Source: Rotaria macrura
Taxonomy: Eukaryota; Rotifera; Eurotatoria; Philodinida; Philodinidae
Direction of reading: 5' to 3'
Assembly (NCBI GenBank): GCA_900239685.1
Contig: OENT01000531.1
Coordinates: 38,402-102,401 of the forward strand
Length of the DNA: 64,000 nt
In this document: positions 49,577 to 60,449 of the stretch, in pieces
Position numbering within the stretch: position 1 is the stretch's first letter
Layout of the letters: the number at the start of each line of letters is the position of its first letter
The notes under the pieces: model-generated
Told to the model about the DNA's origin: nothing
Seen by the model: the letters and a program-made list of their open reading frames with translations, nothing else
Databases searched by the model: none
Position numbers and translations under genes: made by a program

Positions 49577-49720
49577 TGCTACTGGTATCCATTCACATGG
49601 ACTTCTCTGATGTCTGCTGATCCATGCAACATCTCTGGTATCTTGAAACTCTTGGCACTGGAACTAATTAGAACAGCTGGAACATGTCTGGAACAACATC
49701 TTTGGTGAATTGTTATCTCG
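49577..49720. repeat. Satellite unit on the right side of mariner copy 2
   Basis: Contains CAACATCTCTGGTATCTTGAAACTC at about 49628 and CAGCTGGAACATGTCTGGAACAACATC, matching the units left of the mariner. Confidence 0.7.
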
Positions 49721-49821
49721 ATATGGTTTCCCGTGAGTTACAAGGAGTTGAATCTAAACATACGTATTTGTCAATTTTATTCTGTTCTTATTATTTCGGG
49801 TGACTTCTGACGACAGTTCTT

Positions 49822-50874
49822 TTATTGATGAAAACGCTTATTGAATTCATGTAATGAGTCGTTGAAAGCCCGATACAATTGTGAGTCAAGTTGATATCTT
49901 GCTGTGTCGTCTCTTATACGACGCTCACTTTCTCCATATCTGGAATGGTACGATTTCGAGGTTAGTATACGATCTAACATATACTTGAATGAGTTGTCAT
50001 CCACAAGTTTAGCACTCTGCACGTATCTTCGAGGTGTTGATTCAGGTTTATGGTTCACGTTGATTTTCAATTATGTTTCATCGGTTTCATCATAATGTTT
50101 TATTGTCGCTGGTTCACCAGCTTGTGTTTCTTCGATGTTCGTTGTTTTTTGAGTATCATCGATTGTTTTTTTGATCCGCTTTATTTTCGGTAACTTTAAA
50201 TTATCGCTGCTGGTTTTATTTATGATTGACAGCTTTTTTTCACCGATGACGATAGATGATTCATCAGATGGAGGGCTTTCTTGATTATTCGATGCTTTTA
50301 AAGAAAAGAAAGATCTTTTAGTATAAAATTATTGTTACTTATTTACCTATTGCTTCTACACTCGCGACGATTGTTATTGTTGATTTAGTTGTGATTTGTT
50401 GGTTTTTGTTCCCCTGTTTTGATTTAAATTTTTGTTGTAAGAGTTTTGATTTATTTATGTTGTTTTGTTTTTTCTCTCCTGTTGCAGTTCTTTTTGGATA
50501 TTGTTTTTGCAATGTGTTGATGGTTATTTGTTTTTTTTTCGTTTGAGTTGCATTTGTTTTTGATTCTCCCTGAATGTTGTTACTTTTATCGGCAGTTGAG
50601 GACTTGCCGGCCTGCTCTTTAAGTTTGGAATACTCATCCATTGAAATTATCACAGCTCCATCTGTGAGATTGGACGTATTGATCCGATTCATTGGTGTTG
50701 TTCGTTTCGACTTGTTTGATTATTTTTGAATATATGTGAAATGAGGCAAAATGACAAACGATATATTATATAGGCCCCGTTATCTATCGTGAGAATGGCA
50801 TTCTTTTTCTCTCCTTCTGTTTTTGGTACGTGATATTGTTCAAAATTCCAAAGAATCGTTTTCTCTGAAGTCAT
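49822..50874 (-). CDS. Uncharacterised two-exon (or longer) gene
   Basis: On the minus strand a frame starts MTSEKTILWNFEQYHVPK at 50874. It abuts a second one starting MNRINTSNLTDGAVI at 50692, rich in Lys/Gln/Asn/Thr. A clean 52-nt intron (50295-50346, donor ATAG|GTAAAT, acceptor TTTTAAAG) joins the latter to an exon reading SNNQESPPSDESSIVIGEKK. That frame runs to a TAA at 50071-50073 and then on, still open, through PRRYVQSAKLVDDNSF and YHSRYGESERRIRDDTARY to 49822. The TAA is either the true stop or a nonsense change. Mostly disordered and basic with a more structured C-terminal part. I do not recognise a domain. Confidence 0.5.
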
Positions 50875-53183
50875 GACTTATTGTCGTAAGCTCAGCACTT
50901 AATGAATTTTCTGATTTGACATCAAACAGATTGATTAAAATTAGATCAAATTTTAGGGTTTAAAAACTAAATTAATTTATAAACAATTTCAAACAGTGCA
51001 AGACTCCACACAAATAAAATCAGAAAAGAGTGTGATTTCGCCAAGAAAACTACAAACAAGGAAATAACTCAATGGTCACTCCGTTGTAAAAATATATGAA
51101 TTATTTTCCGACGTGCAAAATCAAGCCGTCACAAAGGCTACCCTCATGAACACAACTGAAGAAGAGTGAACCTTCTGGTTGGACGCTAGAAACTAACTAC
51201 CTCATACAAAACACATCCATGAGTCATACAGAAAAACAACCAGTAGAATAGCAACATCACAATACCAGTAAGACACTAAGAGTCATTTCGATGGATGTCC
51301 TCTAATTTGGACCACAGCTACCAACTGACACAAAGAAATATAAAAAAATACCTCAAAAGGGAAAAGCTCAACTGAGCACATTGGAAAAAACACGAAGTCC
51401 TATGTGCCAAAATAGTATGATTTTCAGAAAAAATCTGATGGTTACACAAATAGCTGAGTAACTGCTTTAGTTATTATTTACAAGAAGAAAATCGAAATAA
51501 AAATGCTTCAAAGTATACAGCTAGGGTTCTCTGAAGATCTCTATGGGGTTGCAAGGTATTTGGTGTAGGATTTGGGTGTGTTTTACATAGAATAGATTCA
51601 CAGCAGTATACGACGCATTTCGATGTTCCCATATCATTTCTGTTGGATAGGTCTACTTATGCTGGAATGATGCGTTTGTCGTTTTGCTGTTTTATGCTTC
51701 GGGTCGTTTTAATTTTGGATATTATTTTCGAGTTTCTGTCCTTTGAATTATCGGTTTTCTTTGGTTTGCTTGATAAATGGTTTGACATGGGTTTGTTGTT
51801 GTATTGTGATCGTTGTGATTGGGCATAAATTTTCTATTTTCATCTGGAAGCACTAAGTCTTTTTCTCGAATTATTTTTCGATGAATTTAAGTTCGATGGA
51901 AATGTTTCTATATGTGGTCTATTGAGTGCTATTTTTTATTCGGTTCATGTATTTAGGCTTCTTGCCAGGAGTAGTTTCGATTCATGCTTGATTTCTCGAT
52001 AGCAGAGATGATTTCCTTTTGGTTGTTGGGTGTTGATCGAAAATGATATTTGAATAGGGTCAATATTAACGCGGAAGAGATGTTGTGCTAGGTTGTTTAG
52101 AAGATTTGACACTATTGTGTATATTGTAGGTCTTCGTAAGCATTGGGTTCGTGTATAAAGATAAAGAATCGATGACTGCATATCAGGCTTTGGTTATATT
52201 TGAATCTAATATTTTCTGTTTGATCGAGTTTTGTAATGATCTTGCATTATTGCATCCTTTGTTCCGTGTGCCATTATTGACCGGTTGGTATGCCTAAATT
52301 TGTACTTCACGTCGAAGTTTACCGTATCTAAAATAGAAGAATTATTGCCATGTGTGGTCAATTTACTTTTGAAGAATCAAGTTTCAATAGAGAAATGTTC
52401 TCTCGACTGAAGGGAGGGTCATATGAAATAAATTGCGTTTGTCTGTTCGCGGCAGGTCAAAAAAACATCCGTTATTCCTGAACGTATTCAGAACATTTTC
52501 AGTTTTCGATGAAACTGTACTGTAGGTTATCGGGGTCGGGGAATCCAAATCTGAAGTCAGATTTGAGAAACTTTGAGTTGTATTTTTTTGGATGATGGAG
52601 AGGAGTTTTTGAGTAACCGTTGATATCCTAAGAGGTTCAACGAACGGAACTGTCTGATGTGAAAAGCTGTTCGATAGAAATATATCTAATCGGAATGAAA
52701 CCGTTTTTATCGGGACGATACAAATTTAGTAACGGGCATACTTGACAGGGAAAACATGATTCAATGTTTTTAGGGACGGTCAGGACTGAAGCAAAGAATA
52801 TATGTACATAAAGAATACTATGGCAGTGACTACTTTATAGAGGAAAAGGTCACATTTGGAAAGAATATCATACTACCTTTTTTTATGAATGTACAGAATT
52901 GAAATTGGGTAACTGTAAAAGGATGCGCACAATCCCCCGATGAATTTTGTAAGAAGAAAAAAAATAATTCGTTAAAGAAAGAATATTGCTGTTAGTGCTT
53001 TTGTCTTGATTGAGATAGAATAAAAAAATGAATGAAACCAACAAAAAGAAATTCCGAACGACATCGACGGTGTGATCTCGAATAAGAAACACGTGTGAGA
53101 AAATAATATTAGTGTCTATTCTCGTTGAATAAATTAATAATTAAAGAGTCACATACAGAATGAGAACATTTTATTTTTCATCT
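50875..53183. other. Non-coding stretch
   Basis: No supportable gene. The right part (about 51.5-52.8 kb) is locally T/G-rich on the plus strand, but without a regular repeat that I can define. Confidence 0.35.
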
Positions 53184-53657
53184 TTATGAAGGTACTGAAT
53201 AGTAGTCAAATGCATACGTAAAATGAAGAACAGTTATGTTGATCCATATGGACTGAATTAAATAACTTAAAATACTATCTATCAGAAGACAAAATCCTAT
53301 CGATATATGTCGTGATGAATTATTCGGTGTAAATAAAAAAAATGTATGTTTAAAAAGAAAAAATATATATGTTGTAAAATATAAATCATGGATTTTTGCT
53401 TTGATCAACATAGTGAGCTGTAATACGAAAATATATCGAATGAAAAGAATACCGTCCGTTATCGTTATGAAGCTATTGACAGAAAATAAAACACTATGCA
53501 TAAAAAATATTTTGATTCTGAAAAATAATAGAAAATTGAAGCAAAAGGAAACAATATCAACGTTTTCCGTTGTGGATGTAGTTATTTGGACTATAAAAGT
53601 TTTGAACGAAGAGGAAATTGATCTTCCCATTGATGTAATAAATGAAGTAAATTTCAA
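53184..53657 (-). CDS. Possible hydrophobic small protein (weak)
   Basis: A 157-codon minus-strand frame rich in Phe/Ile/Leu with several hydrophobic stretches. The opposite strand carries an 87-codon frame (53401-53664) with ordinary composition (KVLNEEEIDLPIDVINEV). The hydrophobic frame could simply be its shadow. I cannot decide which, if either, is real. Confidence 0.2.
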   Translation of the reverse strand: MKFTSFITSMGRSISSSFKTFIVQITTSTTENVDIVSFCFNFLLFFRIKIFFMHSVLFSVNSFITITDGILFIRYIFVLQLTMLIKAKIHDLYFTTYIFFLFKHTFFLFTPNNSSRHISIGFCLLIDSILSYLIQSIWINITVLHFTYAFDYYSVPS

Positions 53658-54312
53658 AGACTAATCCTAAAATTTTAATGTGAATCTGTGATCGTGCGAG
53701 TGGAATCGGGACATATAAGTTAGTGTATTAGAAGCCTATGTTACGAAAAACGGGGTGATTTTCATAACATGGATGGGATCAATATGAATGCTTATTATTC
53801 ATGTGAAAGGAGTTAAATTTATTAATATATTATATATGAATCAAGAATATAATTCTCTCTTTTCACGCAACTATTTAGATATGAGCAAATCAGATATAGG
53901 ATATACAGTTATTTAATATTTTTCTACGAGTGAAGTGAGTTCGAATGAAAGAACATACTATAAACTAATTAGTATCTGTATTTTATCAGATGAACTAGTT
54001 ATAATGAAATAAAATGTATAGGTTTTACTTTTCATGTCTTTATTGAAAAATGATGGAAAAAAGATTTTTACGAGCTGAACAATAAGAAGAATTAACAAGA
54101 CTAATTAAAGATTATTAAATTCGTAAAATAAATTAAAACTGTATCAAAAGTTTTTGAAGATAAGAAAAACAGTAAAAAAATCAAATGAGATTAGATGATA
54201 GCTAAACGAATATCATGCATAAAGAGAACCCTAATATATCTAAAAACAAGAAAATGTGATTGAATAAATATTTGGTTAACATGAATAAGAGTTTTATGTG
54301 AATTTAAACTCC

Positions 54313-54702
54313 CTAATCTACCACCGTTGATGATGCAGCCGATGGTAATTTCGATCCTGAAAGTGGTAATTGTGTTTGTAATGCCGAATTTTTGTTGATG
54401 AACACTGAGGCAAGTTCTATAAGATTACCAATAGACGAGTTGTTTTCCCTCCTCATGAAATAAGAACGAACCGCACAATATAAAAATGCAGCTGTTAATA
54501 AAATAATAGCAGCAAGAATCATCTATATCAGCCAATTCTTTTACATATCTTTCAACCAGAGAGCTGGTGCAGCTATTATATCGATGCCACTCTCGATGAC
54601 TTTACCAGCTGCTTTCAATGCTGTTTGAACAGGTGTATCGGCTGCTTTGGATAAAGGCCGTGTCACCAAGAATAATTTTAGCACTCCCTCCTTCTTTGAC
54701 AT
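54313..54702 (-). pseudogene. Small single-pass membrane protein, two in-frame stops
   Basis: The frame starts MSKKEGVLKLF at 54702, has an amphipathic block (TALKAAGKVIESGIDIIAAP), then TAA (54541-54543) and TAG (54523-54525). It then has a clear transmembrane helix, MILAAIILLTAAFLYCAV, followed by a short tail ending at 54313. The parts are in one frame, which suggests a single membrane-anchored protein damaged by two stops. Of unknown family; the order amphipathic region, membrane anchor, short tail also occurs in envelope-type proteins, but I see nothing more specific. Confidence 0.35.
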
Positions 54703-55042
54703 GTTGTTCAATCAAGGTTTCGGTACTAATACCTCCCATGTTTGATCAAACTAGAGAATAGTACGTAGTGATGTTGATTTTGAATATAGTAAATGTTTTG
54801 TTCGTATGAAACGATGAATGATATTTCATTGTCTTTTATAGTGCATGAGGAGAAAAAAGAGGGTGTTCTTTTTTCTTATCAGTTCAAAATAGACAAGCTG
54901 AAAATTAATGATGATGAATTTCTTTTTCTTTTGGGAGCAAGTAGATTTCATATTTGATAAGAATACGAACATATTCTATAATGGAGATAGAACATTATTG
55001 AGCCTGTTTAGTTTTAAAAAAATTGTTTTTTAATTCAAATAA

Positions 55043-55519
55043 CTATATGTTTATTATATACACGCATGCATAGAAAGTAATATTATTTGAAGAATGTTTT
55101 TTTTTCGTGAATTGTTGAGCGACTCGAAAGACGCAGAATTCCTCAGAAAGATATCCCTCCATATAATTGGGAAGGTTGTTTGATAATGATGTTTTATCGG
55201 ATACAGAATACTCAGCAGAATTGATAAACAAAATTCTGTTGAAATTTGTTTCAGGGAATCGTTGTTGGTGGTGACGTATTAAATACAGAAACAGGATCGG
55301 TAAAATAATACAAGTCAAGAATAGCGTAATATTAATCATAATAATTGGATTATTTCTGATGACGACATCTTGAAATCTTTTGATTGCGTCTTGGATTGTT
55401 TGACCACACATCAATGAAATATTAAATTTCGCACCATTGATGATCCAGATATTATTATTAGCTCCCGATATATCAGTAGACTGTTTGATAGATGTTGAGA
55501 ATGTCGGACCCGTAGTCAA
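55043..55519 (-). CDS. Predicted type I membrane protein (unknown)
   Basis: A minus-strand frame of 158 codons, opened by TTG rather than ATG; the true start may lie upstream or in another exon. A short Asn/Ser/Thr-rich outer part contains one Cys (SLMCGQTIQ). The transmembrane helix MINITLFLTCIILPILFLYLI lies at about 55267-55330, and a tail of about 70 residues follows. It lies upstream of the other small membrane frame on the same strand, so the two may belong to one locus or one decayed element. Confidence 0.35.
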   Translation of the reverse strand: MTTGPTFSTSIKQSTDISGANNNIWIINGAKFNISLMCGQTIQDAIKRFQDVVIRNNPIIMINITLFLTCIILPILFLYLIRHHQQRFPETNFNRILFINSAEYSVSDKTSLSNNLPNYMEGYLSEEFCVFRVAQQFTKKKHSSNNITFYACVYIINI

Positions 55520-56394
55520 TGCGATTAGAAGCTATGGCAAATGAAAGGCAATATAAATATATGCGCCTCTAACAATCTCGAAGGAACACTATAGCTTCCT
55601 TGATATTTGATCTAAAGATCACATTGAAATATGAGAATCACATGTTTAGGTGAATAAAAAATTTGACTTGAATATAGGAAAAAACGATATTTAAATATAG
55701 ACATACTTTATTAGAAATGTTTTTGGGATACCCAGGTAACAATTACGAGTATTTTAAGAAATAAATACGTAATATTTTCGTAGTTTAGAAAATGAGAATC
55801 TCTTTTTGGTATTAAAATTTTACTAATTGACAATTACTGCTTGCTTATCTTTAAATTTTCCTATCACCTTTTATGTTAATTAAACGATTAATTTAATGTT
55901 TCCTAATTCGATGAAAGTTGTTACTATCATTTTATCACACAATGAATTGAAACTTCATCACAAATTTTAAGAGTCAAAGCATTTATGTGATGGATGAATC
56001 TACACATAGGATGTGCTCGGTGAATTACTGATAGGATGGAATTCGACGTGTTCACTAAAAGATGCTCTAAATCAGTTGAATAAAAGTATTATGATACAAA
56101 TTACAATATAAACAAACAGATCAAGTGAAGTACGTGATGACATTGGGTTTTTGTATGATGAATGGTCCATGGTATCATGTGAAAAGGTTTCAATCAAGAA
56201 GTATGGAGGATTTCATTGAGATTTGATAATGAATATAGAACGTATAACAATTGAGTCGGTTATGAAATGTAAAAGTAAAAATGAGACAGAAGCAGTAGCT
56301 TGAAGAAGAGAACGTTTTCCCTCTAAGAAAGATCAATATTATTCATTGCCTTGAACCACTTCATGGTTTTAAACCATTTCAATGAATTTTGAAG
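55520..56394. other. Non-coding stretch
   Basis: AT-rich; I see no gene, RNA or repeat. Confidence 0.4.
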
Positions 56395-56402
56395 TAGTAC
56401 GC

Positions 56403-56536
56403 CCGTGGCATAAGTAGGAGGTGTGGGGCGTCACGAACCCCTGCTTTTGTCGATTTTTTTAGCAACAAACCAAAAAGAACGGTATGAGGGGCGGGATATT
56501 TCCTTCTTCTACCTGAGAGAGCAAGTTACGCCACAG
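56403..56536. mobile_element. 134-bp hAT-type miniature element
   Basis: An 8-bp direct repeat, TAGTACGC, flanks it on both sides (56395-56402 and 56537-56544). The ends are inverted: left CCGTGGCATAAGT, right (complement) CTGTGGCGTAACT. An 8-bp duplication and a C-A/T/C-GTGGCGTAA-type end are hallmarks of hAT elements. No coding capacity. Confidence 0.82.
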
Positions 56537-56544
56537 TAGTACGC

Positions 56545-58495
56545 AATTTGTTTTTTTATTCAAATGGTATAATATCGTGAAAGGATAGTCGTGTTATGCT
56601 TTCAATCAATGCATTTTCAAATCGATAGTGGACAAAATTATTGTCTCTATTTACTAGAAATAATCGACATTGTTATACATAATTTATTAAACACTTCAAT
56701 CGTTTTAATTGAATTATTTCGCTAGAACAGCATAAACAATTACTTTTAAATGTACTACTTAGAAATGAACAAGTCAGATATTATTTGACTTAAGTCAAAT
56801 GAAGTCAAGTCATATCTAGTTCAAAATAATTTAAAGTCTAGTCTTCTCCGATTCCGAAAATCCAAAGTAAAATCAAAAATGATTTCATTGGTCCATCTCT
56901 GCTCTCAGATATTGTTCAAGTATGTCTTTTTCACATTTCTGTTCCCTTGATTATTCAATTTGTTTTTCTTTCTCTAGCTGCGTTCTATCTATTTGTTCTA
57001 TATTAATGTTCATGCAGGACCCCGACATCAATAGCTGAATAAATCATAAAAAGATGAAAATCTCATGAAAATTCCCCATGCTTGGAAATCGAATCGCTCA
57101 TACTACCATTTTTTCACGATAAATAGTTATTATTTTAAGTTACAAATAGTTAATTAAATATTAAATTTAAATTTGATGTAGTAGAGGCTAAAGTACCTAT
57201 TTATTTAATAATGCATTTTATTTATTTAAATCAATTATACATTATATTTTGACGTTATCTATTTATGTCAAGAAAAATCGTCACTGTAAAAACGAAAAAT
57301 CGGATGCAGCAGGAAGATTATTGATATAAGTAGTTATTTTCTAGACATTCTAGTAGAAATAAGTGAATGAAAATATTCTCCGTGGCTATTGTTTGCAGTT
57401 GAAAACGAAGGATTTGCTTTAAATAGCACAATCTTAGACTTGGATTTTTTCCGTATCGAACATAATACGCCTGATTCTGATCATAAGTAACACTTAGATA
57501 CCGTATGTTATTTATTTTTATGAATAAATAAAAGATATTTTAAATCGTGATGCTTCTATGTCGCTATCAATGATATTTGAATAATAAGATGTCTACACAG
57601 AATACAAACAACAATAAAAATGAATAATATGAAATCGATTGCTTTGCAAAGTAAATAGCATCATCGCTTGATGAAGTTCCATTTACTTTAACTACAAAAA
57701 GTTCATGATATCTTTCAAAAGGAGTGTAAAATTGTATAGAAAATGAAATTTTTAGTTATTCATCTAGATAAAGTCAAAATATTTCAATCAAACTGTTTGT
57801 CATACGCTGATAAGTTTTTGTTGCAAGTACTGAAAATTCTCAGAATATGCTTTACCTGAAATGAAAATATTGTCTTGATTGCTCACGTCTCCTCATGAAT
57901 AAATCCATTGAGAAGAGGAGAAATTCAGCAAAACTTTTCGACACAAACGCAATGCTACTTGATTATACAACTAATCTGAAAAGATTTTTCAATGCACATT
58001 TTTTCTATACTTTATCTGAAAATTGAATTCGTGATTCAGATTAGTCTATAAGTTGAACACTTTGAATCGGTGAATTATACTGAGTAAGATTATTCACAAG
58101 TAATGTTCGTCGACGTCGAAAGTCGATTCACTGGGCCCTAGACTGATACGGGTTACGACTTGAAATACCTCAACTGGAGAGAAAGTTAGTTGTTTGTGTC
58201 AGAATCTGATCCAGATGTTTCAAAGAAACGAGCGGATAAGTTCATATGAGACACGGTGGGAGTCGAATAAGTAAAAAGGAGGCAAGACCAAGGCGAAAAT
58301 GAAAATTTTCCAACGAAAATGAATGAGAAACAACACAAAGGCGAAGAGAAACACGAAGAAGGGCAGCAGCCAAACTAGGACTTTGGGATGCGGGAAGGGA
58401 TCTCAAGTTCTCTAGTAGATCAGAAACGTGTTTCAAAAATCATGTATGGGGGCTCGAAGACTTTCATGGGTGGGGAGCTGGAGTGCTACGAACCC
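56545..58495. other. Non-coding stretch
   Basis: AT-rich; no gene recognised. The short frame at 58242-58436 has no motif. Confidence 0.4.
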
Positions 58496-58540
58496 GAACT
58501 TTTGGATAGCGTTCGGAGACCGAACGCTATACAAAAGTTC
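58496..58540. repeat. Strong hairpin (21-bp arms, 3-nt loop)
   Basis: Arms GAACTTTTGGATAGCGTTCGG and its complement pair with one mismatch around AGA. A second small hairpin, GGTTAGGT-CTC-ACCTAACC, follows at about 58572-58592. Function unknown; it could be a terminator-like, viral-origin-like or simple fold-back structure. Confidence 0.7.
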
Positions 58541-58726
58541 AGACTCGTTGCATGCCTAGTGGGGAGGGGGCTGGTTAGGTCTCACCTAACCACTAACTCG
58601 CCAGATTCAGAGATTTTACGATGGCAGCCTCAAAATACCATAGGAGGCACATCCTGCTTGGGCTCGGTCAGTGTGAGAGAGCTATTCGGCGTTGCCCTCC
58701 CAGGAATTCAAACAACGTATGCACTG

Positions 58727-58850
58727 TAAAAATGGTCACTTGTGTCATTAACGTGGTGGTTTGTTCCATAAAACTGGTTGCTTGCACCATAGAAATGGTT
58801 ATTTGTGCCATAGAAATGGTAATTTGTGCCACAGAAATGCTTGTTTCCGT
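58727..58850 (+). repeat. 24-bp minisatellite, about five units
   Basis: Units of the type AAATGGTTATTTGTGCCATAG repeat every 24 bp with increasing identity toward the right. Being a multiple of three, they encode an eight-residue repeat (MVICAIE-type) in the frame at 58621-58887, but I do not regard that frame as an established gene. Confidence 0.7.
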
Positions 58851-60449
58851 GGTTGTTACAGACAGATGGACAGACAGACACTGGTGAATTCCCGTTTCCA
58901 GACCCTATCCTTTCAGCCTAGGAAATATACTTAGCAGTACTTTTATTCTGATTTTCTTCTTGTAAATAATAACCAACACACTTTCTCTTCGATTTGTGTA
59001 ACCAACAGATTTTTTCAGAATATATTACTCCTTTGGTACGTTGGACTTCTTTTTTTTCTCCAATCTACCTAGTTGATCTTTGTCATTGTAAGGTTTTCCG
59101 AAGGTGTTTTGTTGGCGTCTGATAGGGAAGAATGAAGTTAGTGGACAGGCAGAAGAACGGTTTCGAAGCTATTTATTTGATGTAGATACGAGGCGGATGT
59201 TCATTATAATTTCGGAATCAGTTAGTGCTTTTTCTTTCGGTTGGTGGTTTTTTGTGGTTTCAGCCAGGACTCATTGGATTAGGCTGCCTTGCGTTTGTGT
59301 CAGATTGTTTATTCATATTAGTTTTACATGTATTCGAAAAAGGTTTTGTAAAATTTTATTTATTATGTGATACTTATTAATTCTTCTTGCGTTGTATCCC
59401 TTTTCATGAAAGTGGCAGTTTCTGTTGATTGTTGGACGTTTAGCAGGCGATGGGCTGAGCTTTCTAGTGTGATTCAGATTACTTTTTTTGTTAGTTTCTG
59501 TTCACGAATATAGTCGATAAGTGATAGATATTGGTGTCACTGGCGAGTTTGACTGCAATGTATGGTTCGTGTCTGCCTGAATTTAGGATTTTTTTTGTTT
59601 TTCCGGTCGTTCTTGATGACGTTTTAGATAGCAAGGTGTTTTTTTTTGATTTTCAGTATGCGAGCTTCTAAATTAAGATTGTTAGTATACGACATATTTG
59701 GAATGTATTCTTAAAAGATTTCGTAAATGATTTTTTTGCTGGTAGATTTATCATGATTCGTTGGTGTAGCGTGTGTTGGGTTGATTTTGCTATGCTGTTT
59801 ATGTTCTCACAGTTTAGTGATTTTTGTCTGTCATTCCCTCAGCCACAGTTGAGTGATTTTTGCATTTCCTTCCTGTTTCACGCTTGAGTGAGTTTGCCTT
59901 CTATATATTAATTGCACACCACGTACGGTTCATTCATTTACGTCGTTGTTGTTATCAAGGTAAGTCGCTTCTCTTATAGGGCATTTCTTCTCTCTTATCC
60001 CCCATGTCACACTATGATGCGTTCATGGTGCTGTCAGAGGCAAGTTTTGTGGTCAGTGCATCACAAGCTGCATATGGTGAGTACAGAGAGTCGGAATGAG
60101 TGCTGTAAACGAAGAATATATTCGGGAAGTTTGAACGTTGCACAGTCTTGTATCGTGATGTGAACGAGTAGCTGAAGATCGTGTTACTACCGTTTACGTG
60201 CTTTTCCTGTGAATGAGATAGGATTACGAAAGGAAGAGGGGCTCGATGCTCGTTCTGACTTACTCGTGTTTGTTGTAATTGGTGGGAGTCTATGAGGACC
60301 TTAGTCTGTGGACTTTACATGGGAACGACTTGTGTTCTCAATAGTCTGGGAATCATTGAATTTTCAAAATATTTTTCAATTCTAGAAATTATCCATTGCA
60401 TACTTCTATTTACCATTTCCTACAATTTAATTCATTGTATCTGAACAAA
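58851..60449. other. Non-coding stretch
   Basis: No gene recognised; locally T/G-rich. It leads to the first exon of the second Rep gene. No origin-like nonanucleotide stem-loop was seen. Confidence 0.4.
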
